Source: an uncultured Paracoccaceae bacterium
Lineage (GTDB): Bacteria > Pseudomonadota > Alphaproteobacteria > Rhodobacterales > Rhodobacteraceae
Direction of reading: 5' to 3'
Assembly: GCA_905181985.1 (NCBI GenBank)
Contig: CAJIZW010000125.1
Coordinates: forward strand, 1-38,255
Length of the DNA stretch: 38,255 nucleotides
The notes under the pieces are model-generated. The model saw nothing but the letters and a program-made list of their open reading frames with translations, did no database searches and was not told the origin of the DNA. Below are positions 1 to 10,164 of this stretch, in pieces. The translations under genes and the position numbers were made by a program. The stretch's first letter is position 1; every line of letters starts with the position of its first letter.

Positions 1-1137
1 TTTTATGGGCATTATGATGTCCAACCTATTGACCCAATAGAACTTTGGGACTCTCCCCCCTTTTTACCAACGGTTGAAAACACGAATAATGGTCAAGTAA
101 TTCGAGGTCGAGGTTCTTCTGATGACAAAGGTCAGTTGATGACTTTTGTAGAAGCCTGCCGCGCCTGGAAATCTGTTCATAAAGAATTACCTGCAAAAGT
201 GTCTATTCTCTTTGAAGGAGAAGAAGAAAGTGGTTCTCCCTCACTAATACCCTTTTTGAAGGCTAATGCGACTGAGCTGAAGTCAAGTATCGCTCTTATT
301 TGTGATACCGGGTTATATGATAATAACACCCCAGGAATAGTAACTTCTCTTAGGGGTACGATTGGCATAGAGATAGAAATTATAGGGCCAAATAAAGATC
401 TACATTCTGGAAAATATGGTGGGCTATCCGCGAACCCAATCCGAGTTTTAAATAAAATATTAGCCGGATTACATGATGATAACGGGCAGGTAACACTCAC
501 AGGATTCTATGATGGGGTATCTGAAATTTCTGATACACTGAGGAAACAATGGGAAAGTTTGTGCTTCAACGAAGCAAAATTTTTAAATGACGTCGGGCTA
601 TCAGAGCCGGCTGGGGAAAAAGGTAGAACAGCATTAGAGATGCTTTGGTCTCGCCCCACTTGTGATGTAAATGGTATTTCAGGTGGATATCAGGGAGAAG
701 GCTTTAAAACAGTGATAGCGTCAAAAGCTTCTGCAAAAGTAAGCTTCAGGCTAGTCGGAAAACAAGATCCACAAAAGGTGTTATCTAGCTTCAAAGAGTA
801 TGTACAAAAATCTTTACCTTTGGACTGCTCAGTTAATTATCTAGGTGAAAAAGGGTCTAAAGCAACTGAGATGTCTTTAAGTCATCCAGCTTTTGAAAAG
901 GCTCGAGATGCTCTTTCCCAAGAGTGGCCTAAACCAGCTAAGTTCATTGGGAGTGGTGGGTCGATACCTATAGCGGGATACTTCAAAGAAATACTTGATA
1001 TGGACTCCCTGTTAATTGGCTTTGGTAGGCATGATGATCAAATTCATTCACCGAATGAAAAATATGACCTAGAAAGTTTTCATAAGGGCATTAGAAGTTG
1101 GGCCAGAATCTTAAACGAGTTTGCTGATTTGGAATAA
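1..1137 (+). CDS. M20 family metallopeptidase (dipeptidase/carboxypeptidase-like), 5' truncated by window edge
   Basis: Frame +1 is open from base 1 (FYGHYDVQPIDPIELWDSPPF...RGRGSSDDKGQ), with M20 motifs GHYDVQP, SSDDKG, FEGEEESGS and HSPNE near the C-terminus; stop at 1135-1137. Confidence 0.9.
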   Translation, partial: FYGHYDVQPIDPIELWDSPPFLPTVENTNNGQVIRGRGSSDDKGQLMTFVEACRAWKSVHKELPAKVSILFEGEEESGSPSLIPFLKANATELKSSIALICDTGLYDNNTPGIVTSLRGTIGIEIEIIGPNKDLHSGKYGGLSANPIRVLNKILAGLHDDNGQVTLTGFYDGVSEISDTLRKQWESLCFNEAKFLNDVGLSEPAGEKGRTALEMLWSRPTCDVNGISGGYQGEGFKTVIASKASAKVSFRLVGKQDPQKVLSSFKEYVQKSLPLDCSVNYLGEKGSKATEMSLSHPAFEKARDALSQEWPKPAKFIGSGGSIPIAGYFKEILDMDSLLIGFGRHDDQIHSPNEKYDLESFHKGIRSWARILNEFADLE

Positions 1138-1161
1138 AAGAGACCAACTAAAAACTATAGT

Positions 1162-1866
1162 TTAACTCACGTTAACTATATCCAAGCTACCATATTTTCT
1201 CGTTTTTTTTGTAAACAAATCAACCTGCTCAATCAATCTCTTGGATGTAAATTCTGGCCACATGATGTCTACAAATGACAGTTCGGAATATGCTGAGTGC
1301 CAAAGTAAAAAGTTTGATAACCTTTTTTCTCCGCCTGTCCGAATTATTAAATCAGGAGGTCCACAGTGAGAAAGGTCACTAATGCAATCTAAATAAGTCT
1401 CACTTACTTCATCAGCTTTTAATTTCCCAGCGGATATATCATTACTTATTGTTTTCACAATCCTAACTATTTCGTCTCTTCCACCATAATCCATAGCAAT
1501 ATTTAGACAAAGCCCATCACAATTGACCGTCAAATTTTCTATGTGGTTTATGGATTTTACCATTTGAGGGGACAACCTATCTCGGGAACCAATAAATCTA
1601 ACTCTGACATTGGCCTCTTTTAACTCTAATGATTTTTTCTTCACTTGATGTCTTAATAACTGAAATAACAGTTCAATTTCAGGCTGAGGTCGTTTCCAAT
1701 TCTCTGTAGAAAAAGCATAAAATGTTAAAGCTTTTATTCCACAGGCCGGTGCAGCACGAATACATTCCTCAACCCTCAAAACACCAACTTTGTGACCATA
1801 AGCTCGAGGCATACCTTTTCCTGCAGCCCACCTACCATTACCGTCCATTATTATTCCAAAATGCAT
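1162..1866 (-). CDS. uppS: Isoprenyl transferase / undecaprenyl diphosphate synthase
   Basis: Motifs HFGIIMDGNGRWA, FYAFSTENWKRP, IRTGGEKRLSNFLLWHSAYSEL, typical of cis-prenyltransferases. Confidence 0.95.
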   Translation of the reverse strand: MHFGIIMDGNGRWAAGKGMPRAYGHKVGVLRVEECIRAAPACGIKALTFYAFSTENWKRPQPEIELLFQLLRHQVKKKSLELKEANVRVRFIGSRDRLSPQMVKSINHIENLTVNCDGLCLNIAMDYGGRDEIVRIVKTISNDISAGKLKADEVSETYLDCISDLSHCGPPDLIIRTGGEKRLSNFLLWHSAYSELSFVDIMWPEFTSKRLIEQVDLFTKKTRKYGSLDIVNVS

Positions 1867-1881
1867 AGTTTTAGCTCTATT

Positions 1882-4173
1882 CTATGCACATTTAGAATGG
1901 CCACATGAACTACAGGTCATGCATCCTTCTATCATATGAAGGTCGTTTTCACCACAACTGGGGCAAAATGTTGTTAATCTTATAGAAGTTGAGTTGGCTT
2001 GTTGAGCTGATGTTGATTTCTTGCTTTCTTGGTTTTCAGGGCCTAACAGTGTTCTTGACAAAAAACCTGTCTCAATCATGTGACCCTCTATAGTATTACC
2101 AATCGCTGCAAGTATTGACGGTATGTATTTACCACTCATCCAAGCTCCCCCTCTAGGATCAAAAACAGCCTTTAGTTCATCAACCACAAAAGAGACGTCC
2201 CCTCCCCGCCGAAAAACTGCCGAAATCATACGAGTCAATCCAACAGTCCAAGCGAAATGTTCCATATTTTTAGAATTTACAAAAATCTCAAACGGTCTTC
2301 TTTGGCCATGAAGTAAAATATCATTAATCGTTATATAAAGCGCATGCTCACTATCAGGCCATTTAACTTTGTAAGTTCTACCCTCTAAGTCTTTAGGCCG
2401 AGCTAACGGTTCTGACATATAAACTACCGCACCACCACTTCCAGTCATCTCAGATGTTTTTAAATCTTTTTTCTCTGAAGTTTCTACACTAAGGACCGAA
2501 CCTGTTACAGCATTCGGACGATATGTTGTGCAACCCTTGCATCCCTGATCCCAAGCAGCCATATAGACCTCTTTAAACTCCTCAAAAGATATGTCTTCAG
2601 GACAATTAATTGTTTTCGAAATAGATGAGTCTATCCATTTTTGAGCAGCAGCCTGCATCCTAACATGATCCTTGGGGCTTAGGGTTTGCGCATTTACAAA
2701 GTAGTCAGGGAATTCTTTGTTACCAAATTTCTCTTTCCACAAATTAACTGCGTAATCTGTAACCTCTTCTTCTCGTTTGGTTCCATCTTTCTGAAGAACT
2801 TTGCGGCTATAACTATAAGCGAACACAGGTTCAATACCACTTGAAACATTTCCAGCATACAAACTAATTGTCCCAGTAGGTGCAATTGATGTTAGTAAAG
2901 CGTTTCTAATTCCTTGAGATCTGATGACTTCTTTTACATCATCATCCATTTGAACCATATTACCACTTTGGAGAAACTGATTTACATCTAGTAAGGGGAA
3001 TGATCCTTTTTCTTGCGCTAATTCTGTGGATGCCAAATAAGCTTCCCTCGATATTAAATGGAGCCACTCATCAGTTTTTGCTACAGCTTCATCAGAACCA
3101 TAGCGAACACCGGTCATTAGTAGAGCATCCGCTAGACCAGTAACGCCCAAGCCGATCCTGCGTTTAGCGTGAGCTTCCTTTTCTTGAGCAGCCAAAGGGA
3201 ATTTAGAAACATCAATAACATTGTCCATCATCCGCACTGCCACGGAAACAGTTTCCTTTAATAGGGTAACATCCAACTTTGAGTTTTCACTAAAAGGTGC
3301 ATCAATCATTTTAGGTAGATTTATTGAACCCAGCAAGCAAGCACCATATGGAGGCAGTGGTTGTTCCCCACATGGGTTAGTGGCTGATATTGTTTCGCAA
3401 TAATTTAAATTATTCATTGCATTTATACGATCAATAAATATCACCCCAGGCTCAGCAAAGTCATACGTACTTTGCATGATTTTGTCCCATAAGTATTTAG
3501 CGCTTACTGTCTTGTATATTTTTTTATCAAATATCAAAGACCAGTCTTTTTTATTTTTAACAGCATCCATAAATTTATCTGTCACTAATACAGATAAATT
3601 AAACATTCTCAGTTTTTGAGAATCTGATTTTGCATCCACAAACGAAAGTATATCTGGATGATCACACCTCATTGTTGCCATCATCGCACCTCGCCGCGAA
3701 CCAGCTGACATTATTGTTTGACACATAGAGTCCCAGACATTCATAAAAGAAAGAGGTCCAGAAGCATCTGCCGCGACACCCTTTACATCTGAACCAGAAG
3801 GCCGAATCGTAGAAAAATCATAACCGATCCCTCCACCCTGTTGCATTGTTATTGCCGCCTCCTTTAACATATCAAATATCCCAGGTATTGAATCCGGAAC
3901 TGTGCCCATTACAAAACAGTTAAACAACGTTACTGAACGCCCAGTACCAGCTCCTGCCAGAATTCTGCCTGCAGGTAAAAACTTAAAGTCCTCTAATGCA
4001 GAATAAAATATTTTCTCCCATTTTTGTGAGTTTTCTTCAGCAGAGGCAAGAGATTTAGCAACTCTAGACCAAGAGTCTGTTACTACTTTATCTATGGGTA
4101 TTTGGTTTGCATCTTTGTATCGATACTTCATATCCCAAATTTGTTCTGAAAAAGGTGTTACAAAGTCAGACAT
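1882..4173 (-). CDS. nrdJ: Adenosylcobalamin-dependent (class II) ribonucleoside-diphosphate reductase
   Basis: SATNPCGEQPLPPYGACLLGSINL active site; C-terminal TSCPD-type domain and CPSCGENDLHMIEGCMTCSSCGHSKCA cysteine tail; no nrdB partner next to it. Confidence 0.95.
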   Translation of the reverse strand: MSDFVTPFSEQIWDMKYRYKDANQIPIDKVVTDSWSRVAKSLASAEENSQKWEKIFYSALEDFKFLPAGRILAGAGTGRSVTLFNCFVMGTVPDSIPGIFDMLKEAAITMQQGGGIGYDFSTIRPSGSDVKGVAADASGPLSFMNVWDSMCQTIMSAGSRRGAMMATMRCDHPDILSFVDAKSDSQKLRMFNLSVLVTDKFMDAVKNKKDWSLIFDKKIYKTVSAKYLWDKIMQSTYDFAEPGVIFIDRINAMNNLNYCETISATNPCGEQPLPPYGACLLGSINLPKMIDAPFSENSKLDVTLLKETVSVAVRMMDNVIDVSKFPLAAQEKEAHAKRRIGLGVTGLADALLMTGVRYGSDEAVAKTDEWLHLISREAYLASTELAQEKGSFPLLDVNQFLQSGNMVQMDDDVKEVIRSQGIRNALLTSIAPTGTISLYAGNVSSGIEPVFAYSYSRKVLQKDGTKREEEVTDYAVNLWKEKFGNKEFPDYFVNAQTLSPKDHVRMQAAAQKWIDSSISKTINCPEDISFEEFKEVYMAAWDQGCKGCTTYRPNAVTGSVLSVETSEKKDLKTSEMTGSGGAVVYMSEPLARPKDLEGRTYKVKWPDSEHALYITINDILLHGQRRPFEIFVNSKNMEHFAWTVGLTRMISAVFRRGGDVSFVVDELKAVFDPRGGAWMSGKYIPSILAAIGNTIEGHMIETGFLSRTLLGPENQESKKSTSAQQANSTSIRLTTFCPSCGENDLHMIEGCMTCSSCGHSKCA

Positions 4174-4278
4174 TTGTTGATAACTTCCTTGTTAGCGTTC
4201 TAGAACATACCACCATAAACAGAATAATAGCTCACGGCAAGAATAAGGATGTGGTTAAAGCCATACTAAAGGAAATTA

Positions 4279-4707
4279 ATGAAGTATATTAACTTAGTGA
4301 AAATCAATGTTGGATCCTCATCAGTTAAAGATGTGAAAGAATGGCAAGCTTCAAACAAGCATAAATGGCCTGACGGCTTACCCAGACACATAACAAGAAT
4401 GTGGCCAAAAAGACAGGTAGAATTACTGGCTGGTGGCTCTATTTATTGGGTTATTAAAGGCTATATTATGGCTCGTCAGAAAATAACTGATATGGAAGAA
4501 TATCGTCGTCATGATGGTGTACGATGCTGCGCACTAGTTTTCGATCCTATTATTTTTGAAACCGAAAGTATTCGAAAGAGACCTTTTCAAGGTTGGCGTT
4601 ACCTTGCAAAAGAAGACAGCCCAATTGATTTACTAATTAAAGGAACTGACGACGACCATTTGCCTATAGAGCTTTTGACCAAGTTGGCCGATATTGGCGT
4701 TCGCTAG
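4279..4707 (+). CDS. DUF1489 family protein
   Basis: 142-aa ORF with the INLVKINVG...VKDVKEWQ start and HITRMWPKRQVELLAGGSIYWVIKG core of this alphaproteobacterial family. Confidence 0.8.
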   Translation: MKYINLVKINVGSSSVKDVKEWQASNKHKWPDGLPRHITRMWPKRQVELLAGGSIYWVIKGYIMARQKITDMEEYRRHDGVRCCALVFDPIIFETESIRKRPFQGWRYLAKEDSPIDLLIKGTDDDHLPIELLTKLADIGVR

Positions 4708-4727
4708 GAAACTTTTTAAGTTTGGCA

Positions 4728-6218
4728 CTAGCGATCTCTATTCAGTATCTTACGGACTTCTGCAACAAGGTTATCTCTTAAAACCTCAGTTTGTGCTGGT
4801 TGTGATTTCCACTGCTCAAGGGTGGCACCCTTAGCAATTTCTGAACCTAAAAGAAGGTCTTTTAGCTGAATTACCCCTTTACCTACTTCCTCTGAGCCCT
4901 CGATAATTGCTATTGGAGAGTTCCTTTTATCAGCATACTTTAATTGGTTGCCAAAATTTTTGGGATTACCCATATAAACCTCTGCTGGAATACCAGCAGA
5001 TCTTAACTCAGATGCAATATTCTGATAAGATGCTAACATACTTTTATCCATAACTGTAACTACAACTGGGCCAATTGGACTTGTTGGCTGATCATCATTA
5101 GCGGCTAAAGCTGCCATTATTCGATCAACTCCAATAGAAATTCCAGTCGCAGGAACTTCCTGACCAGTGAACCGTTTTATTAAATCATCATATCTACCAC
5201 CACCTGCAACTGATCCGAATGAACGCTTGGAACCATTTTCATCTAAGACCTGAAATGTTAATTCTGCTTCATAAACAGGGCCTGTATAATAGCCCAAACC
5301 TCGCACCACGCTTGGGTCCAAATAAACTCGATCACTCATATAACCTTGTGATTCATTTAGCTCTAAAATTGTTTCAAGTTCATTTACTCCTACTAAACCA
5401 ACCGCTGACCCCTTAACCAAATCTGTTAGGTTTCCAATAGTTTTAGCACCAGTTGATCCTTTAGATTGGACGAAGCTGAGTATTATCTTAATTTGTTCCT
5501 CACTTAAATTAGCTCCTTTGGTGAAATCACCACTATCATCCTTCCTGCCATTTCCCAGCAATTCAGAAATGTTTCTAACACCTAGTCGATCTAACTTATC
5601 TATCGCCCTTAATACTATACCCCTTTCATGTATTTTGTAATCGACATCGTTGGGCTTTAGAAGGCCTGCAACCTCCATGACCCCGTTTAAAATCTTTCTA
5701 TTATTAACCTTAACAATATAGTCACCCCTATTTATGCCCGCCGCTTCAAGCGCATCACACAGCAAAGTACATATTTCTACATCAGCAGCTAAATTAGAAG
5801 AACCAACCGTATCAGCATCGCACTGATAAAACTGTCGGTATCGACCCAGCCCCGGCTTTTCGTTTCGCCATACCGGCCCCATAGAGTAACGCCTGTATGG
5901 GTTAGGTAAATCATTCCTAAACTGAGCATAAACCCGCGCTAAAGGTGCTGTTAAATCATACCTGAGTGCAAGCCAAGTATCATCTTCCTCCCAAGCGAAC
6001 ACACCCTCATTCGGACGATCAATATCAGGCAAAAACTTTCCTAGAGCTTCCACTGTCTCCACAGCTGAGCTTTCCAAAGCGCTGAAACCATAGAGTTGGT
6101 AAACTTCAGATATATCATTTAACAATCTCTGCCGTTGGATAAGCTCATATCCAAAGTAGTCCCTAAAACCTTTAGGAGTTTCCGCTTTTGGACGCGGTTG
6201 TTTTTTTAACTTAGCCAT
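4728..6218 (-). CDS. hisS: Histidyl-tRNA synthetase (alphaproteobacterial type)
   Basis: Class II motifs: [77 protein letters not shown]. Confidence 0.96.
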   Translation of the reverse strand: MAKLKKQPRPKAETPKGFRDYFGYELIQRQRLLNDISEVYQLYGFSALESSAVETVEALGKFLPDIDRPNEGVFAWEEDDTWLALRYDLTAPLARVYAQFRNDLPNPYRRYSMGPVWRNEKPGLGRYRQFYQCDADTVGSSNLAADVEICTLLCDALEAAGINRGDYIVKVNNRKILNGVMEVAGLLKPNDVDYKIHERGIVLRAIDKLDRLGVRNISELLGNGRKDDSGDFTKGANLSEEQIKIILSFVQSKGSTGAKTIGNLTDLVKGSAVGLVGVNELETILELNESQGYMSDRVYLDPSVVRGLGYYTGPVYEAELTFQVLDENGSKRSFGSVAGGGRYDDLIKRFTGQEVPATGISIGVDRIMAALAANDDQPTSPIGPVVVTVMDKSMLASYQNIASELRSAGIPAEVYMGNPKNFGNQLKYADKRNSPIAIIEGSEEVGKGVIQLKDLLLGSEIAKGATLEQWKSQPAQTEVLRDNLVAEVRKILNRDR

Positions 6219-6319
6219 TCAAACAAACCGATTAATAATTATTTAGCTCTGCTTTAACTGACGTGCTAATGAGGGGCAAGGCAAAGGCTGATTTAAAAAG
6301 TATAAAAAAGGTTAAATTC

Positions 6320-6520
6320 ATGGACTCTATTATCATAGAAGAAAAGTTATCACACATTATGAAGAGCTTGGACGAGTTATCTGATATCGTCGCCAAGCAT
6401 GAAACAACAATTACTTTATCGACTTCTAGGATCGAAAAATTGATGAACATGTTAGCAGAAAAAGAGTTAGAAAGTGGTGGTGCTGCATATTTTCAAGATG
6501 ACAAACCACCTCATTATTAA
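6320..6520 (+). CDS. slyX: SlyX family protein
   Basis: Short coiled-coil-like protein ending in the family's C-terminal PPHY; internal ATG at 6320 has an AAGG upstream and is preferred to 6263. Confidence 0.65.
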   Translation: MDSIIIEEKLSHIMKSLDELSDIVAKHETTITLSTSRIEKLMNMLAEKELESGGAAYFQDDKPPHY

Positions 6521-6549
6521 CTATCTTTGAGACACAAAGTTAAGTAAAC

Positions 6550-9500
6550 TCAATATTCCTCTACTGACAAAACACCTTTAAGTGCCTTTAAAGCATTATA
6601 TACTTGTGGGTTAATTGGATATGAGTCCCCAACTAAAAGTTCGACCTCCCCTGGAAGCTCTGGGTCTATCAAACAGAGAGAGACCTCTCCACGACCAAGA
6701 ACATTTTTCTCTTGCTCAACACGTTTTAATAAGGAAGCAACGGAGGAAATCGTGCCATCTGAGTTAACAAAAACTTTTAAACCCTTTTTACTTTTGTCCA
6801 CTATAGCGGTATCGATAGGTTGAGCCGTCCGACAAAGCAGCTTTAATTGCTCAGCCTCTGAAGTGGCCTCAACACTCATAACTACATTTTCTCCAGCAAC
6901 AAGGTGTTCCTCAGAGGAATCTAAAACGTCAGAAAATACAGTTACCTCATATAAACCAGTTGGATCAGAAACTTGGACAAAAGAAAAGCGGTTCCCTCGT
7001 GCTGACTTTCTATCTTGACGTCCTGAAATAGTCCCTGCAACCTTGGCAATTACTGGCCCATTTTTAACTAAAGTTCGCAACTCAGAGAGTGTAGTTATTC
7101 CATTTCGCTTTAAAGAACTCTTATAGTCGTCTAACGGGTGACCCGAAAGATAAAACCCAATCGCGCGATGTTCCTCAACCAGTTGCTCACTCGCCAACCA
7201 GAAATCCATTTCTTTTAATTTAGGTTCTAATAAGTCTTCTCCAGCCACCCCAAAAAGCGAACTTTGATTTGAACTTCTTTGATCATGGATTGCCGAAGAG
7301 TAGGCCACCAAACTATCTAAGCTTTTCAACAAAACTGATCTGTTTGAGTTAAGTTGGTCAAATGCTCCTGCTCTGACCAACATTTCTAGTGGACGCTTTC
7401 CTATTTTCTTCATATCGACCTGCCTAGCGAATTCAAAAATATCGTTGAATTTTTTTGAAACACTTTTTTCACGTGCTTCAACTATTAATTGCATCGCCTC
7501 TGGCCCTACATTCTTTAAAGCAGTGAGAGCATATATAAGTTCATTATTCTTAACAGAAAAATCTACTTCTGAACGATTAACACAAGGAGGTACTATTTTT
7601 AAGCTTAACCCATTAATAATTTCATCTTTATAAATAGAAAGTTTATCTGTTAGGTGCATATCACAGTTCATTACTCCAGCCATAAACTCTAAAGGGTAAT
7701 TGGCCTTAAGCCATGCAGTCTGATAACTAACTATGGCATAAGCGGCTGCATGGGACTTATTAAACCCATAGTTGGCAAACTTCTCGAGTAAATCAAAAAC
7801 TTCTGATGCTTTTTTTTCATCAACTCCTTTAGACCCAGCACCCTTCATAAATTTTGGTCTCTCAGCGTCCATAGCCTCTTTAATTTTTTTACCCATAGCG
7901 CGCCTAAGTAGATCAGCCCCTCCCAGACTATATCCAGCCATAACCTGGGCAATTTCCATAACTTGTTCTTGGTAAACAATAATGCCTTGGGTCTCAGCGA
8001 GGATATGGTCAATGAGAGGATGAATTGAAACCAGTTCTTTTAAACCATTTTTTACCTCACAATAAGCTGGAATATTTTCCATCGGCCCAGGTCTGTATAG
8101 CGCTACTAATGCAACAATGTCCTCTATACAGGTAGGCTTCATCCTGCGAAGGGCATCCATCATACCTGAGCTTTCCACTTGGAATACTGCTACCGTTTTG
8201 GCCGAAGCATACAGTTCAAAGGTTTTTTGGTCATCAAGCGGGACGTTACCAATATCAATAATAACATTGCGGGTTTTTAATAAATTTAATGCATTTTGAA
8301 TAACTGTAAGGGTCTTTAAACCCAAAAAATCAAATTTTACGAGACCAGAAAGCTCAACCCATTTCATACTAAACTGCGTTGCCACCATAGTCGATCTTGG
8401 GTCTTGATATAATGGAACAAGCTCATCTAATGGTCTATCACCAATTACAACTCCAGCTGCATGGGTGGACGCGTTTCTTAGTAATCCCTCAACTTTTTCT
8501 GAATAATCTAAAAGCCTAGAAACTATCTCTTCCTGCTTTGCTGCCTCTTTTAAGCGAGGTTCATCTGTCAAAGCTTTTGCTATACTGACAGGCCTTACCC
8601 CATCGACGGGTATTAACTTAGCTAAAGTATCAACCTGTCCATAAGGCATTTGCAAAACGCGGCCAATATCTCGAATTGCTGCTTTCGACAGTAGTGCCCC
8701 GAAAGTAATTATCTGTCCAACTTTATCTTGACCATATTTCTGCTGAACATAGTTAATTACCTCTTCCCTCCTATCCATACAAAAATCGATATCAAAATCA
8801 GGCATAGAAACACGTTCCGGATTCAAAAATCGTTCAAATAAAAGTGAGTATCTCAAAGGATCTAAGTCAGTTATAGTTAAGGCATACGCCACCAAAGATC
8901 CCGCGCCGGACCCACGCCCTGGGCCAACAGGAATTCCCTTAGATTTTGCCCACTTAATAAAATCTGCAACAATTAGAAAATAACCTGGAAACCCCATTTC
9001 TTCTATTACTTTAAGTTCAAAGTCTAACCGACTTTCATATTCTGATATTGGAGCTACCAGTTGAATAATTTTTAATCTTGACTTGAGACCCATTTTTGCT
9101 TCGTTACGTAATTCTTCGTTTTCGTTCTCAGCAAATTTTGGAAGTATCGGATCTCTAGTTTGGGCTTTGAAGGCACACCTGCGGGCGATCTCAACCGTGT
9201 TACTAGTCGCCTCAGGCAAATCTGCAAATAATGTCAGCATTTCCTGCTGGGTTTTAAAGTAGTGTTGAGTGCTCAATTGGCGTCTAGTTTCCTTTTGATC
9301 AACATAGGAACCAGATGAAATGCACATTAAAGCATCATGAGCTTCAAACATTTCAGTATCAGGAAAATGAACATCATTTGTCGCTACAAGAGGAATTTTA
9401 AGTTCGTATGCCAGATCAATAAATAAGCTTTCTGTCTTCGCCTCTATATTTGGAAGGCCATTTTCTCCTGGATGTCTTTGAATTTCAATGTACAGATTAC

Positions 9501-10002
9501 TTTGAAAAATATCTAAAAAGTCTAATAATAACTGCTTAGCATCTGAAATTTTATCAGAATTTAACAACCTCCCCACTGGACCTTCTGCTCCACCAGTGAG
9601 ACAAATTAAACCCTCTGAGTATAGTCTTAAATCCTCAACTTTTATTTGAGCTTGCCCTTCACTTTCAAAATAAGCCCTAGAATTAAGTTTTAAAAGATTT
9701 TTATAACCAATTTCATTTTGAACAAGAAGGACGATGGAATCACTATTTTTAATCGAATCTTTTGCTGGCAGTTTTAGATAAGACAAATCCATCTGGCACC
9801 CCAAAATCGGTTGAATTCCAGCTAAAGAAGCATATTCCGAGAACTCTAAGGCGCCAAATAAATTATTAGTATCTGTGACTGCTACAGCTGGCATTCCTGC
9901 GGAAACACACATTTCAGGTAATTTTTTAAGTCGAATAGCGCCTTCAAGTAGCGAATATTCTGAATGGAGTCTTAAATGGATAAATTTAGGATTCTTTGAC
10001 AT
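6550..10002 (-). CDS. dnaE: DNA polymerase III subunit alpha
   Basis: 1150 aa; PHP domain start FIHLRLHSEYSLLEGA, GPGRGSGAGSLVAYAL, MPDFDIDFCMDRR, FDFLGLKTLTVI, GYSLGGADLLRRAMGKK, FNKSHAAAYA. Confidence 0.97.
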   Translation of the reverse strand: MSKNPKFIHLRLHSEYSLLEGAIRLKKLPEMCVSAGMPAVAVTDTNNLFGALEFSEYASLAGIQPILGCQMDLSYLKLPAKDSIKNSDSIVLLVQNEIGYKNLLKLNSRAYFESEGQAQIKVEDLRLYSEGLICLTGGAEGPVGRLLNSDKISDAKQLLLDFLDIFQSNLYIEIQRHPGENGLPNIEAKTESLFIDLAYELKIPLVATNDVHFPDTEMFEAHDALMCISSGSYVDQKETRRQLSTQHYFKTQQEMLTLFADLPEATSNTVEIARRCAFKAQTRDPILPKFAENENEELRNEAKMGLKSRLKIIQLVAPISEYESRLDFELKVIEEMGFPGYFLIVADFIKWAKSKGIPVGPGRGSGAGSLVAYALTITDLDPLRYSLLFERFLNPERVSMPDFDIDFCMDRREEVINYVQQKYGQDKVGQIITFGALLSKAAIRDIGRVLQMPYGQVDTLAKLIPVDGVRPVSIAKALTDEPRLKEAAKQEEIVSRLLDYSEKVEGLLRNASTHAAGVVIGDRPLDELVPLYQDPRSTMVATQFSMKWVELSGLVKFDFLGLKTLTVIQNALNLLKTRNVIIDIGNVPLDDQKTFELYASAKTVAVFQVESSGMMDALRRMKPTCIEDIVALVALYRPGPMENIPAYCEVKNGLKELVSIHPLIDHILAETQGIIVYQEQVMEIAQVMAGYSLGGADLLRRAMGKKIKEAMDAERPKFMKGAGSKGVDEKKASEVFDLLEKFANYGFNKSHAAAYAIVSYQTAWLKANYPLEFMAGVMNCDMHLTDKLSIYKDEIINGLSLKIVPPCVNRSEVDFSVKNNELIYALTALKNVGPEAMQLIVEAREKSVSKKFNDIFEFARQVDMKKIGKRPLEMLVRAGAFDQLNSNRSVLLKSLDSLVAYSSAIHDQRSSNQSSLFGVAGEDLLEPKLKEMDFWLASEQLVEEHRAIGFYLSGHPLDDYKSSLKRNGITTLSELRTLVKNGPVIAKVAGTISGRQDRKSARGNRFSFVQVSDPTGLYEVTVFSDVLDSSEEHLVAGENVVMSVEATSEAEQLKLLCRTAQPIDTAIVDKSKKGLKVFVNSDGTISSVASLLKRVEQEKNVLGRGEVSLCLIDPELPGEVELLVGDSYPINPQVYNALKALKGVLSVEEY

Positions 10003-10088
10003 AACTCAAACTTACTATACTAAGTAGTAATCTAAAAGTGCACAAAACACTTGCCAAATCTGTTTTTTGGCCTTTTGTTAGCATATGG

Positions 10089-10125
10089 GTTTGTTTTGTC
10101 TACGCCGCATCGACAAAACACAAAC
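10089..10125. promoter_or_regulatory. Imperfect inverted repeat GTTTGTTTTGTC-N11-GACAAAACACAAAC upstream of xdhA (candidate operator or hairpin)
   Basis: Perfect inner arms TTTTGTC/GACAAAA around an 11-nt spacer, flanked by GTTTG/CAAAC; lies in the divergent dnaE-xdhA intergenic region. Confidence 0.45.
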
Positions 10126-10164
10126 TTAAAATAATCTTTGGGTATCGCGGCAGGATGATTTTTA

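Noticed and set aside
4107-4292. 61-aa plus-strand ORF spanning the nrdJ start and DUF1489 start
   Set aside because: Overlaps two better-supported genes and has no recognisable domain.
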